A stretch of 40,973 nucleotides of DNA from Clostridia bacterium (GCA_022799935.1 JAAWPK010000009.1:1-40973), one strand, 5' to 3'; shown: positions 20,415 through 31,793, counted from the stretch's first letter. Notes: generated from the sequence alone by a model not told the origin. Numbers and translations are program-made.

Positions 20415-21600
20415 ATGAAAGGATTATTTATGAAAGTTCTAGAATTCAAAGGAAAAATGTCATTAAAGAATAAGATGTTAATTATAGTAGCAATAATAAT
20501 AGGATTATTTACTATTGGAATTACAATTACATATATGGTAAATGAAGAAGCAAGAGAATGGATAAATATAAATATATTAAAAAAGGAAATAAGTGAAGAA
20601 GATGTTGCAACTATTGCAATAGATGCAGATAAAACACAATATATATATGCTTATGACAAATATATTGTAATACTTTGTAATGGGAAATTAGAAGTATATA
20701 ATAATTATGGAACTAAGATAAACGAGTTAGAAATAGCTATAAGTCATCCAATATTTGCTAAAAATGGTAATTATCTTGCAATAGCAGAAACAGATGGACA
20801 AAAAATATATTTAGTATCGGAACGGAAAAATACAATGGGAAAATAAAATAGAAGGAAATGTAAGTAAAATAAATGTTAGCAAAACAGGAATTACTTCTGT
20901 TATAACAAAAGGATCAAGTTTTAAGAGTGTAATATCAACATTTGATAAAAGTGGAAAGGAATTATTTAAGACATATTTAGCTTCAACAATAGCTATAGAT
21001 TCAGATGTATCATTGAATGGAAAATATTTAGCTATTGCAGAAGTAAATATTAATGGAGCTATTGCAGAATCAAGTGTAAAAATAATAGAAATTGAAAAAG
21101 CGAGTACAGGAGACACAACAAATTCAGTAGTCTATAAGTATAGTGCAGATACAAATAAAATAATAACAGATATAAAATATCAAGAAAAAGGACAATTAGT
21201 ATGTATATATAATGATTCAATACATATCATAGAAAATGATGAGGAGAAGACACTGATAGAATTTAACAATAGTACACAATTTTCTGACATAGATTTAAGA
21301 TTACATGTAGTAAGAGCAGAAGAAGTATCTAGTGGATTATTTAGTTCAAAGACAAATGTAGTGTTAACAAATATATCTACAAAAACAGAGACAAATTATG
21401 AAGTTGGAAGTTTAATAAAGAAATTGGTATGTTATGAACAGATTACAGCCATAAATTTAGGCACAGAAGTACATTTTATAAATTTAAATGGTTGGCTTGA
21501 GAAAAGATATATATCAGCACATGAAATAAAAGATGTAGTAATAGGAACATCAATTGCTGGAATTGTATATAGGGACAGGATAAAAATAATTACATTCTAA
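20415..21600 (+). CDS. DUF5711-like membrane-anchored protein, requiring a +1 shift at CGGA 20823-20826
   Basis: TM plus repeat-like beta domain; ...GQKIYLVSE-[C]GGA-KIQWENKIEGNVSKINVSKTG...; 1186-1 nt = 395 codons. Confidence 0.75.
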
Positions 21601-21612
21601 AAGGGAGGAAAT

Positions 21613-22252
21613 ATGATAGCAGATATTATAATTATAGCAATTATGCTTTTATGTATATTTTTAGGATATATGAGAGGATTGGCAAAAGTTGCAATAAAGA
21701 TAATCGGGTTTGTTGCTTCATTAGTAATTGCACTTGTTTTATATACACCAATATCAAATTATATAATTAATAATACAGATATAGTAAATAATCTTCAAAC
21801 TAGTATACAAGGAAAGATATATTCTGGAGATCAAGAAGAAGAAAAAGAAAATAAAGAAGAAAATGTAGCAGAATTCCTACAAGACTATATAGATGATTAT
21901 ACAGAAGGGATAAAAGCAAGTGGTGCAGAGTATATAGCAAGTTCTATTGCAATAACTACTGTAAGAGTTGGAACTTGGATTGGTTTATTTATAGTTGCAA
22001 GAGCCTTTATGATAATTTTAAGATTATTCTCCAATATTATTGAGAAGATTCCAGTAATAAAGCAATTTAATAAAGCTCGGAGGAACAATATATGGAATAT
22101 TAGAAGGAGTAGTATTAACATATGCAATACTTGCAGTAATAAGTTTGATTGCTCCTATGATGAAGGAAAGTGATATTGTAAAAGAAATTGATACATCTTT
22201 TTTGTGTAAAATGATGTATGAAAATAATTTATTATTAAAGATAATATTGTAA
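21613..22252 (+). CDS. CvpA-family membrane protein, requiring a +1 shift at CGGA 22078-22081
   Basis: MIADIIIIAIMLLCIFLGYMRGLAKVAIKIIG...FNKA-[C]GGA-GTIYGILEGVVLTYAILAVISLIAPMMKE... Confidence 0.8.
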
Positions 22253-22291
22253 ATAAAAAATACTTTAGCACTGCTGTGCCAAAGTATTTTT
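22253..22291. terminator. Bidirectional terminator hairpin
   Basis: AAAAAATACTTTAGCACTGCTGTGCCAAAGTATTTTTTT. Confidence 0.7.
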
Positions 22292-23476
22292 TTAATGTTT
22301 TGCTTTTCTTTTTACTTTTTTTGTTTTTCTCTTTTTCCCAAACTTATATCTATTTTTCTTTTTCTTAGTTTTTTTAAATAAGAATCTAACAGCAAGTAAT
22401 ATTGCTATAACAGCAATTATCTTGGAAAGTCCTCTAAGAAAACTAGAATCAGTTTTTTTGTTTAACTTTTTTTCTTGCTTTTCTTTTTCTAAAGCAATTA
22501 TTCGAAGTTTTTCTTGTTCTTCTGCTTGTCTTTTTTCTTGCAATTCTTTGTACTTTGTAGTATAATTGTCAAAAGCAAAGTCAAATAGAGTTTTACAATC
22601 TAGATATTTTTCTCTAAGACCATTTTCAAGGTAACCATCACCAAGTACAACAATTATAAATTCAACATCATCTTTTTTTGCTCCTGCAACTAAACAATCT
22701 TTAGCAGGATTTGTATATCCAGTTTTTATTCCAATAGCATGTTCATAATAATAATTTTTATAACTAGGGTTCATTAGTGCATTAGAAATAGTAAATTTTC
22801 TATCTTCTTTTGGATAGGCTTCTGTACTAGGCAAAGTATAATGCACTGTTGAAACGATTTCTCTAAATTTCTCAAATTTCATAGCATATCTTGCCATAAT
22901 AGATAAATCATAAGCTGTTGTATATAAGTCTTTATCGTGAACACCACTAGGATTTGTAAAGTGAGAATCCATACAACCTAATTCTTTAGCTTTTTCATTC
23001 ATCATATCAGCAAAACCAGAGATAGAACCAGCAACATGCTCGGCTAAGACATTTGCAGCATCGTTTGCAGAAGGAATAAGCAGAGCATATAATAAATCTT
23101 CTACTTTAAGTTCTTCTCCTACTTGAAGTGCAGCTGTAGTATATGTAGGTGGAACAGCTTTTAATGCAATTGAACTTACTTTGGCAGTTTCAGTTAAATC
23201 ACAATTTTCTAAAACTAAAATAGCAGTTAATATTTTTGTTGTACTTGCTGGATACATTTTAGCCTTAGCATTTTTTTCATACAATATATCTCCAGTTTCT
23301 TTTTCAACCATTAGTATGCAGTCGGAAGCAATGTTTAAATCATATATATTTGGACTTCCTAATTCAGACTCATAAGTAACTTGAGTATTTTCTAAAATTT
23401 CACTTGCAAAACATTCGCTAAAGAATGTAAAGAATACAATTATTGTTAAAAAAATATATAATAATTTCTTTTTCAT
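22292..23476 (-). CDS. D-alanyl-D-alanine carboxypeptidase (DacF/DacA-type)
   Basis: Motifs PASTTKILTAI (SxxK), PSANDAANVLAEH (SxN), GIKTGYT (KTG). Confidence 0.93.
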   Translation of the reverse strand: MKKKLLYIFLTIIVFFTFFSECFASEILENTQVTYESELGSPNIYDLNIASDCILMVEKETGDILYEKNAKAKMYPASTTKILTAILVLENCDLTETAKVSSIALKAVPPTYTTAALQVGEELKVEDLLYALLIPSANDAANVLAEHVAGSISGFADMMNEKAKELGCMDSHFTNPSGVHDKDLYTTAYDLSIMARYAMKFEKFREIVSTVHYTLPSTEAYPKEDRKFTISNALMNPSYKNYYYEHAIGIKTGYTNPAKDCLVAGAKKDDVEFIIVVLGDGYLENGLREKYLDCKTLFDFAFDNYTTKYKELQEKRQAEEQEKLRIIALEKEKQEKKLNKKTDSSFLRGLSKIIAVIAILLAVRFLFKKTKKKKNRYKFGKKRKTKKVKRKAKH

Positions 23477-23557
23477 AATATATTAATATATCATGGATTA
23501 GAGAAAAATATCAATGCTTTGTTTAAAAAAATATAAAAAAGTTAAGGAGGAAAACAA

Positions 23558-24205
23558 ATGGACATGTTGAATCAAAAACAAAAAATAATAGTAATGGCAA
23601 TAGGTGCAATTGTTATAATAGTAATTGGATATTATTATATAAACAGTACGAAGGAAGTATATAATTATGTAGGAGTAAGTAATGATGTGGAAGTAAATGA
23701 AGAGATTGAAGAAGATACTAAAGAAGAAATAAAGATAGTAGTGCATGTAACGGGTGCTGTGAAGAATCAGGGGATAGTAGAAGTTAAAGAAAATGCGAGA
23801 GTAAATGATGTAATAGAAGCTGCAGGAGGAGTAACAGAAGAAGCAGATTTAGAATGGGTAAATTTAGCATATAAAATAGAAGATGGACAAAAAATATATA
23901 TACCTAGTAAAGAAGAAAAGTCTGAAAACATGGAAGAAAAAAAGGAGGAGAATATAGTAACAAGTGAATCGGGGTGGCAAATAGTAAATAGTAAACAAGA
24001 TACATTAAGTAGATTATATATTAATATAAATACTGCTGGTACAGATCTATTGGAACAACTTCCTGGCATTGGAAGTTCTACTGCATTAAAAATAGTTGAA
24101 TATAGAAAAAGTAATGGAAAATTTAAAAATACAGAAGAACTTAAAAATGTTCCAGGCATAGGAGAAGCTAAGTATGAAGCAATAAAGAAATTTATTTTTG
24201 TATAG
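23558..24205 (+). CDS. ComEA-like helix-hairpin-helix DNA-binding protein
   Basis: SLBB-type VVHVTGAVKNQGIVEV and C-terminal HhH LYININTAGTDLLEQLPGIGSSTALKIVEYR. Confidence 0.9.
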   Translation: MDMLNQKQKIIVMAIGAIVIIVIGYYYINSTKEVYNYVGVSNDVEVNEEIEEDTKEEIKIVVHVTGAVKNQGIVEVKENARVNDVIEAAGGVTEEADLEWVNLAYKIEDGQKIYIPSKEEKSENMEEKKEENIVTSESGWQIVNSKQDTLSRLYININTAGTDLLEQLPGIGSSTALKIVEYRKSNGKFKNTEELKNVPGIGEAKYEAIKKFIFV

Positions 24206-25056
24206 TAGAACAGGTTTTATAAACATCTTCAATAATATATCCGAGGTGTAGAAGCACCAGCCATAATTCCTATATTCTCAAAATTTTTTATTAAGTCAAT
24301 ATTTAAATCTTCTTTTGTTTCAATACTTAAAACATTTTTGCAATGTTTAGAAGATACTTCATATAATTTTTTAGTATTAGAGCTATTTTTTCCGCCAATA
24401 ATTATCATTAAATCAACAATTTTAGCAATTTCTTCTGCTTCATGTTGTCTAAGGTTCGTTGCATTACATATAGTATTTGCAATTTTAATGTTATAAGAAG
24501 AATCTAAAGTAGAAGTTATAAGCTTAGACATTTCATCAAAAAGGCTAATACTAAATGTTGTTTGAGATATAATCAATACATTTTTTAAACCACTTTTATA
24601 TAAGTGATCTAATGCATTTTCTAAGTCATTTTTGCATTCTATAATACAAGAGTTAATTCCACAGAAACTAATTGTTCCAATAGTTTCTGGATGTTTTTTT
24701 ACACCAAACAAAAATATAAAATAGTTTTTATTTGAGAAATCTTCTACTTGTTTATGAATTTTTAATACATTTGGACAAGTTAAGTCTATAAGATGGATAT
24801 TTTTTTTATCTGCTAGATTATAGATATCTTTGCTGATTCCATGAGCACGAATTATTACTTTATTAGTTGCTTTATCTATTGAATCTATGATTCTAAGCCC
24901 TTTACTTTCTAAATCTTTAATAACCTGTTTGTTATGAATTATTTCTCCAAGGCAATCAAGACCATTAGAAGAATTTTTTAATGCCTCTTCTGTTTTTGTA
25001 ATAGTATATTTTACACCTGCACAAAAGCCACTATTTTTTCCAACAACAATATTCAT
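24192..25056 (-). CDS. ispH: 4-hydroxy-3-methylbut-2-enyl diphosphate reductase, requiring a +1 shift at CGGA 24240-24243
   Basis: MNIVVGKNSGFCAGVKYT...GIMAGASTP-[C]GGA-YIIEDVYKTCSTIQK*. The GASTP-x-x-I-I-E motif is restored. Confidence 0.9.
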
Positions 25057-25195
25057 AAAAACCTCCTAAAAACTATAAAATAATTATAAATTAACTCGAA
25101 TATTGTTGTCAAGAATTAAGATATTAAAGCTTGATTTTAAGATTTAAAAATAGTATAATAAAAAATATAATTTCTTACGAAGGAGAAGATACCGA

Positions 25196-25402
25196 ATGGA
25201 AGAAAACAAAAATAAAGAACATCAAGAGCATGTAAAGATATATGATAAAGAGATGTATATAAGTCAAGAAAAACTAAGAACAATAATATTAATTATATTA
25301 GTATTTGTATTAGGTTTTGTTGCAGGATATTTTTCAAAAGATTTAATATCAGAGAATATAGATATGTCAAATAATGCATCTTATAATGATGTTCAAAGTT
25401 AA
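25196..25402 (+). CDS. small single-TM hypothetical protein
   Basis: 68 aa ORF with one TM; RBS AAGGAG. Confidence 0.55.
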   Translation: MEENKNKEHQEHVKIYDKEMYISQEKLRTIILIILVFVLGFVAGYFSKDLISENIDMSNNASYNDVQS

Positions 25403-25447
25403 GGAAAAAACTAGAAATATTTTTAATAATATGTTATAATATTAAAC

Positions 25448-26029
25448 GATGGCGCATTATTCTAGTCGCTACTAGCTATTGCGAGGGTGGGGCTAAAAAT
25501 CCACTAAAGGGCAAATCGATGAAGTTTCTTGTTCGTGCGCGAAATGCCAGTTTTGTGTGTGAGCAGGGAGTAAAGAAATTAGGGAATTATGTAATGGCAT
25601 ACATAACAGTCCCCTGATTTCGCGGAGGCTTAAATTATCAATTTTAAGTATAACCTATGGTGAGTGCCAAGACACAAAATACATAGAGTAGTCTGTCTTG
25701 AGTGAATGTATTGGGATTAATATTTATCAGACTTATAATTTATTTGGCCAAAAATTTAAGTTCTAGTTTATGTTTATTATGAAATTGCAGTTGCAAAAAA
25801 GACTAACAATAGTTAACGGCGCCAAGGAAAACTTCTAGAATGTTTGCTATAATCGAGTAGCATGGAAGTCTAAGGATTAAGGTACGGATTTAAGTGGCAA
25901 TCTGGTAACTATAATTAATATGTATAGTTATTTTCTTTAAATGGAAACAGCTATAGCAGTAATGCTAAGTAGAAAATAGAGAAATTCGACTAGACCTAAA
26001 CCGTAAAATTTACTTAGGCTTTTGCCATC
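25448..26029 (+). ncRNA. Probable OLE (ornate, large, extremophilic) RNA
   Basis: About 580-nt non-coding, relatively GC-rich block. TATAAT at 25435-25440; closing stem GATGGC (25448-25453)/GCCATC (26024-26029) then a U-run. Directly upstream of an OapA-like gene. Confidence 0.72.
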
Positions 26030-26067
26030 TTTTTTACATAAAATTTAGATAAAAAGGTGTTATATAA

Positions 26068-26625
26068 GTGTCAGGAGAACAAGAAAAAGTAAAAAATAAA
26101 AAATCAAATAGTAATATAAAATGGATAATTCAAGTGTTTATAACCACTTTTCTATTATCCATTTGCTTTTCATACATATCTACAAATGGAGTATCAAAAT
26201 TAGAAATAATACCAGCAATAATAGTATTAGTATTAGTAATATGTGTAGGAATAGTATTTGATATTATAGGAGTAGCTGTAACTGTTGCAAATGAGGAAGA
26301 GTTTCATGCAAAAGCTACTAAAAAATTAAAAGGAGCTAAAACTTCTTTAAGATTAATAAAGAATTCCGCAAGAGTTGCAAATGTATGTGCAGATGTAATA
26401 GGAGATATTTGTGGAGTACTTAGTGGAGCTGTTAGTACAATGGTTTCAATGAAACTAACACAAAATTTAGGGATGCCTGAGAATATACAGTTTGTAATAA
26501 GTGCAATTGTAGCAGCACTTACAGTTGGAGGAAAAGCAATAGGAAAAGAGTTTGCAAATAGAAAATCAACAGAAATCGTATATTTCTCAGGAAAAGTAAT
26601 AAGTAAATTAAAAAATGAAAAATAA
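26068..26625 (+). CDS. oapA: OLE-associated membrane protein OapA-like
   Basis: Four hydrophobic segments and RLIKNSARVANVCADVIGDICG, recalled as OapA-like; sits directly after the structured RNA; GTG start. Confidence 0.75.
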   Translation: MSGEQEKVKNKKSNSNIKWIIQVFITTFLLSICFSYISTNGVSKLEIIPAIIVLVLVICVGIVFDIIGVAVTVANEEEFHAKATKKLKGAKTSLRLIKNSARVANVCADVIGDICGVLSGAVSTMVSMKLTQNLGMPENIQFVISAIVAALTVGGKAIGKEFANRKSTEIVYFSGKVISKLKNEK

Positions 26626-26732
26626 GGAATTTTTTTAACAAGAAAGCATATAATAAATAAGAAAGATAAAACTTTAGAGCAAAGTATTGACTTTTTGAAA
26701 ATAAAGGAATATAATATAGAAGTTGAATACAT

Positions 26733-26808
26733 CGCGGGGTGGAGCAGTTGGCAGCTCGTTGGGCTCATAACCCAAAGGTCGTAAGTTCGAGTCTTACCCC
26801 CGCAACCA
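26733..26808 (+). tRNA. tRNA-fMet (CAU), initiator
   Basis: CGCGGGG...TTGGGCTCATAACCCAA...CCCCGCAACCA; C1:A72 mismatch and GGG/CCC anticodon stem. Confidence 0.93.
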
Positions 26809-26861
26809 GTAAAATCAAAGGTTCTAGCAGAAAACTAGAACTTTATTTTTTTAAAAAGGGA

Positions 26862-28572
26862 ATGAAAAATATGAGGAATAATAAGATACTATTAATAACA
26901 ATTATTGTAGTAGTTGTATTGATTTTAATTACAGGGAGTTCAATCTTTGCTTATACATATTTTAAGACTGATATATTTAAAACTGATGAACAGTTATTTT
27001 ATAAATATATATCAGAATTTAGTAAATCAGTAGAAAAAATTAAGAGTGATAGAGTAATTAATTATTTAGAGAAATTAAATGAAAAACCATATGAAAATAA
27101 AGGAAAAGTATCTGTAAAAGTGGAATTTCCTGAATTAGAAGAGTCTAAAGCTGTTAATCTTAATACTGTAAATAGATTTAATATTACACTTTCAGGAAAA
27201 GTAGATAAACAAAACAAAGCTGTAGAGCAGAGTGTAAAACTAAATTATTCAGATAATGTAGTATTTCCAATAGAATATAAGCAAATAGGAGACATATATG
27301 GAATAACATCTGAATTAATTGTAAAACAATATATAGCTGTAAGAAATCAAAATTTACAAGATGAAGATAAATATAAAGAAATTTTAAGAGTAGTAGAACA
27401 AAAACAAGAAATAAAAAGAATATTAGAAAACTCAAAAAAGATGTTGCTTGAAAATGTAAAAGAAACTAATTTTTTAAAAATTGATGAAGAGAATTATGCT
27501 ATGATTTTAAATGAGAAAGAAACTTCAGTAATTATCTTAAAAATATTAGAAGAATTAAAATCAAGTGAAATAACATCTGAAAATATGAAAAAAGAAATAC
27601 AACAAAGACAAGAAGAGATTCAGAATAAAGAATATACAGATGAGGAAGCCCTTAGAATTGTAATAAATAAAACAGGGAAACTATCTATAATAGTGAAAGA
27701 CAGACTAACATTAAATATACAATCAACAGATACAGGTTTAATTATAGAGCCAAAGGTTGAAGGCCGTAATGATATAATAGTTATAAAAATTCGGAAAAAC
27801 AGAAACTCAAAATAATATAGGTTATGAAGTAACTCTTAATGCTATGTTTGAAAGTGGAATAAAAGGGGTAATTAGTGGAAATATAACATTTTCAGATATA
27901 GAAACGAATACAGCGAGAGAAAATATGACATTTGAAATGAACTTAGAAAATAATCAGGGAAATAAGGAAGAGAAGATGTCATATAAATATGCACTAAATA
28001 TGAATAAAAATTTCTTAGATACAGTTAATATAGATCCATTAACAACACAAAATACAGTAATATTAAATGATACAGATGAGCAATATAGAAAAAGATTGAT
28101 AGAGGCATTAAATTCAAAGATTAAAGATGTCAATAGAAGTCAAATGGCTGAGTTAGAATTAAGAGAAGATGAAAATCCATTAATTTATGCAACTCCTGTT
28201 GGATATCTAATGTTTGAAAAAAGTAATATTATAAAACAAATAGTAGGAGATAATGATAAATATGAACAAGCAAAAAAGCAAGAGGAAGAAGTTGCTAATG
28301 AAATAATGAAGAATTTAGATGATGTACTAAAAGAAAGTTTTAATTCAAAATTCTGGCCATTCCAAGGACAACAGAATGGGAGCACTACTAAAAGTTTATT
28401 ATCAACAGTTATATCAAATAATATATCGAATGAGATAAAAGTTAGTGTAAATGGAATGAGAGATCAATATAAATTGACAAATTATATGAACAATATAGAA
28501 AATAAGAACAATTATAATATAAATATAATAACAAATGAGTATGGGTACATTAGTGAGATACAAATAAAGTAG
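26862..28572 (+). CDS. membrane-anchored protein of unknown function, requiring a +1 shift at CGGA 27792-27795
   Basis: N-terminal TM; ...EGRNDIIVIKI-[C]GGA-KTETQNNIGYEVTLNAMFESGIKGVISGNITF...; 1711-1 nt = 570 codons. Confidence 0.75.
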
Positions 28573-28574
28573 AG

Positions 28575-28617
28575 TAAAAATTCTTGTAAGTAAAAAGATC
28601 TTACAAGAATTTTTATA
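28575..28617. terminator. Terminator-like hairpin
   Basis: AAAATTCTTGTAAGTAAAAAGATCTTACAAGAATTTTT. Confidence 0.6.
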
Positions 28618-28627
28618 GGAGGAATAT

Positions 28628-29339
28628 ATGCAGCAAATATTAAGTTATATGAGAAAAGCAATAAATGATTATAATATGATAGAAGAGGGAGATAAAATTG
28701 CAGTAGCATTATCAGGTGGAAAAGATTCAACAGCTATGCTAATGGGATTTAGAAATTTACAGATTTTCTTTCCTAAAAAATTTGAATTAATTGCAATAAG
28801 TATAGACCCAGGTTTTGAGTTTTTTGATAGAAGTATATTACAAAAAACTTGTGAAAAGCTAGAAGTTAAATTAATAATAGAAGAAAGTCACTCAAAAGAG
28901 ATAGTATTTGATATAAGAAAAGAAAAAAATCCATGTTCATTATGTGCGAATATTAGAAGAGGGATATTAAATTCAGTTGTAAATCGAGAAGGATGTAATA
29001 AAATAGCATTAGGACACAATGAAGATGATGTTTTAGAAACTTTTTTACTTAATCTCTTTTATGCAGGAAATATGAATACATTTGCACCAGTCAGTTATAT
29101 GGATAGATCAAAAGTAACACTTATAAGACCATTAATTTATGCGCCAGAAAAAGATATAAAGAAATTTATAAAAAAGAATAATATAGAGATAATGCCAAAA
29201 AATTGTCCAATGGATCGGAAAGTCAAAAAGAGAAGATATAAAAAAATTGATTCATGATTTAAATGTAGATATACCAATGTTAAAAGCAAATTTATATGGA
29301 GCAATAAAAAGAGGGAAAATCAATGGATGGCATGAATAA
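28628..29339 (+). CDS. TtcA-like tRNA 2-thiocytidine biosynthesis protein, requiring a +1 shift at CGGA 29216-29219
   Basis: PP-loop ALSGGKDSTAML, CSLC, ALGHNEDDVLET. Shifted end MD-GKSKREDIKKLIHDLNVDIPMLKANLYGAIKRGKINGWHE fits the TtcA C-terminus. Confidence 0.88.
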
Positions 29340-29382
29340 AAAATACCGAATACTTAATTCTTAAAGTATTCGGTATTTCTTT
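29340..29382. terminator. Terminator hairpin
   Basis: AAATACCGAATACTTAATTCTTAAAGTATTCGGTATTTCTTTTT. Confidence 0.7.
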
Positions 29383-30246
29383 TTATTTTTCTTTTAGACC
29401 GTAAAGGTCTCCTTCAATACAAAGCCTTGCTCTTACTACTGTTTTTTCATCAGATTTTAATGCATTTTCTAAAAATTCTGGATGTTCTATTAAAAAGTCT
29501 TTCATAGTTGTATCAGGATCTTTGAAAAATTTGTTTAGCATGATATTTTGATCTTCTGAAATAATTCCTAAATCAAGAGCTGTTTTAAACATATCTGGAG
29601 CAATCTGAACTAAAGAATAAGCATCAATTCCAAGAGATTTTAATCTATCATTACCACCTTGCATTCTATCAACAACAACTGTACTCCACACAATTTCACT
29701 ACCAAGATTTTGAATAGCTGGTATCCATGCTCTGACATAGCTAGAAGCGGCTGTGACAAGATCTGCAACATGTAAAACTTTTTTACCTTTTAATTCTGAA
29801 ATTACTTTAGTTTCTTCAAAATCAGGAGTACTTATAACAGTAGATAAATCCTTAAAAATAGTAATGTGAGGTTTTTCTAAAAGATAAGAAACTACATTAG
29901 AGAAAAACCAATCTCTTCTTTCTCCACCTGAAACATAGTCGATTTCATCTATATTAATATGTGATTTTATAAAAGAAATCATTTCATCAATAACTTCTTT
30001 ATAAATACTATTGCTATTATATTGTGCAAGCGTTTTATCAAGAACTTTCTTAGGCAATTCAATTTTATTATCTTTTTCTATATCAATAAAATTTAAAAAA
30101 TTAACAGCACTTTCTTCACTTCCATAAAGAAAATGAGTATTAATGAAATAAGGACCTATTTTTCCTGAAGTATACCAAAAAGGTTTATTGTCAGGGCATA
30201 CCTTAAATGCATTTGTCTTAAATAAATATGAAACCAAGTTACTCAT
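29383..30246 (-). CDS. orotate phosphoribosyltransferase-like protein
   Basis: FWYTSGKIGPYFINTHFLYGS, YVSGGERRDWFFS, GKKVLHVADLVTAASSYVRAW; divergent to the pyr cluster. Confidence 0.7.
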   Translation of the reverse strand: MSNLVSYLFKTNAFKVCPDNKPFWYTSGKIGPYFINTHFLYGSEESAVNFLNFIDIEKDNKIELPKKVLDKTLAQYNSNSIYKEVIDEMISFIKSHINIDEIDYVSGGERRDWFFSNVVSYLLEKPHITIFKDLSTVISTPDFEETKVISELKGKKVLHVADLVTAASSYVRAWIPAIQNLGSEIVWSTVVVDRMQGGNDRLKSLGIDAYSLVQIAPDMFKTALDLGIISEDQNIMLNKFFKDPDTTMKDFLIEHPEFLENALKSDEKTVVRARLCIEGDLYGLKEK

Positions 30247-30520
30247 ATTTAACCTCCTATATATTCTTTCTTAATTAAAAAATATTTAAATTATTACTTA
30301 TATAATAATTTAAATATCAAGCAAAGTCAAGAAAAATCTAGAAAGTTCACTAAAATAACACAAAATAGACTCAAATATAAAAATTAAATATGAAAAAAGG
30401 ACATTAAACTGCTACGGAAGATATAATTTTGAAGCAGTTAGTACTTGAAAAAAATATAGATAAATGATATGATAAACAAAAACTTAAAAAGGTTTTGTAA
30501 GCCTTAAGAAAGGGAAAAAT

Positions 30521-31793
30521 ATGAAATTATTATTGAAAAATGGAATTGTGTTAGATTATGCAAGTAAGACAAATGAAAAATTGGATATTTTAGTAGAAGA
30601 CCGGAAAAATTACAAAAATTGAAAATAATATAGAAGAAAGTGCAGATAGGATATTAAATTGTGATAAATTATATATAATGCCAGGAATGATAGATATGCA
30701 TTGCCATTTAAGAGAACCAGGATTTGAACATAAAGAAACAATAGAAACAGGTTCAAGAAGTGCAGTAAAGGGAGGATTCACAACAATATGTCCTATGCCA
30801 AATACTAAGCCTACACCAGACAATATGGAAACACTAAAACAAATAATCCAAAAAGGGAAAGAAGTAAACCTTTGTAATGTAATACCATTTGCAAGTGTAA
30901 CAAAAGGAGAAAAAGGAGAAGAACTTGTAGATTTTGAGGAATTGCTAAAAGCAGGAGCTTGTGCCTTTTCAGATGATGGAATGCCAGTAGAAAATGCAAA
31001 AATGATAAGGGAAGCTATGATAAAAACAAATAGTCTAGGAAGTTTTGTATCAGAGCATTGTGAAGAAAAATCAGTATCAGCTGGAGCAATAAACGCAGGA
31101 GAAGTTGCAGAAAAGTTGAAGGTACAAGGAGTACTTCCAGAAGCAGAAGAAATTATGGCTTCAAGAGACATAGTAATTGCAGAAACCAATGATTTACATA
31201 CACATATATGCCATATAAGCACAAAAACTTCAGTGAATATGATAAGAGATGCTAAAAAGAGAGGTGTAAAGGTAACTTGTGAAACATGTCCACATTATTA
31301 CTTCTTTACTGAAGAAGAAGTATTAAAAAATGGAACAAATGCAAAAATGAATCCACCATTAAGAAGAGAAATAGACAAACAAGAAATAATAAAAGGGCTT
31401 CAAGATGGAACAATAGATGCAATAATAACAGATCATGCACCACATGCTAAAGAGGAAAAGGAAAAAGATTTAAGTTCTGCTCCAAATGGAATAATTGGGT
31501 TTGAAACAGCTCTAGCAGCAACAATTACAGCATTAGTAGATAAAGGATTAATTTCATTCTTAGATATGGTAAAATTAATGTCATATAATCCAGCAAAATT
31601 GTTAAAATTAAATAGAGGAGAAATAAGTAAAGGAGCAGTGGCAGACCTTACAATATTTGATCCAGAAAAAGAATATATATATACAGAAGAAAGTATAGTA
31701 TCAAAATCAAAAAATACACCATTTATTGGTAAGAAGTTAAAAGGACAAGTTGTATATACAATAGTAAATGGAGAAGTAAAGTTTGAGAGATAA
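30521..31793 (+). CDS. pyrC: dihydroorotase, requiring a +1 shift at CGGA 30602-30605
   Basis: MKLLLKNGIVLDYASKTNEKLDILVED-[C]GGA-KITKIENNIEES...MPGMIDMHCHLREPG; 1273-1 nt = 424 codons. Confidence 0.9.
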
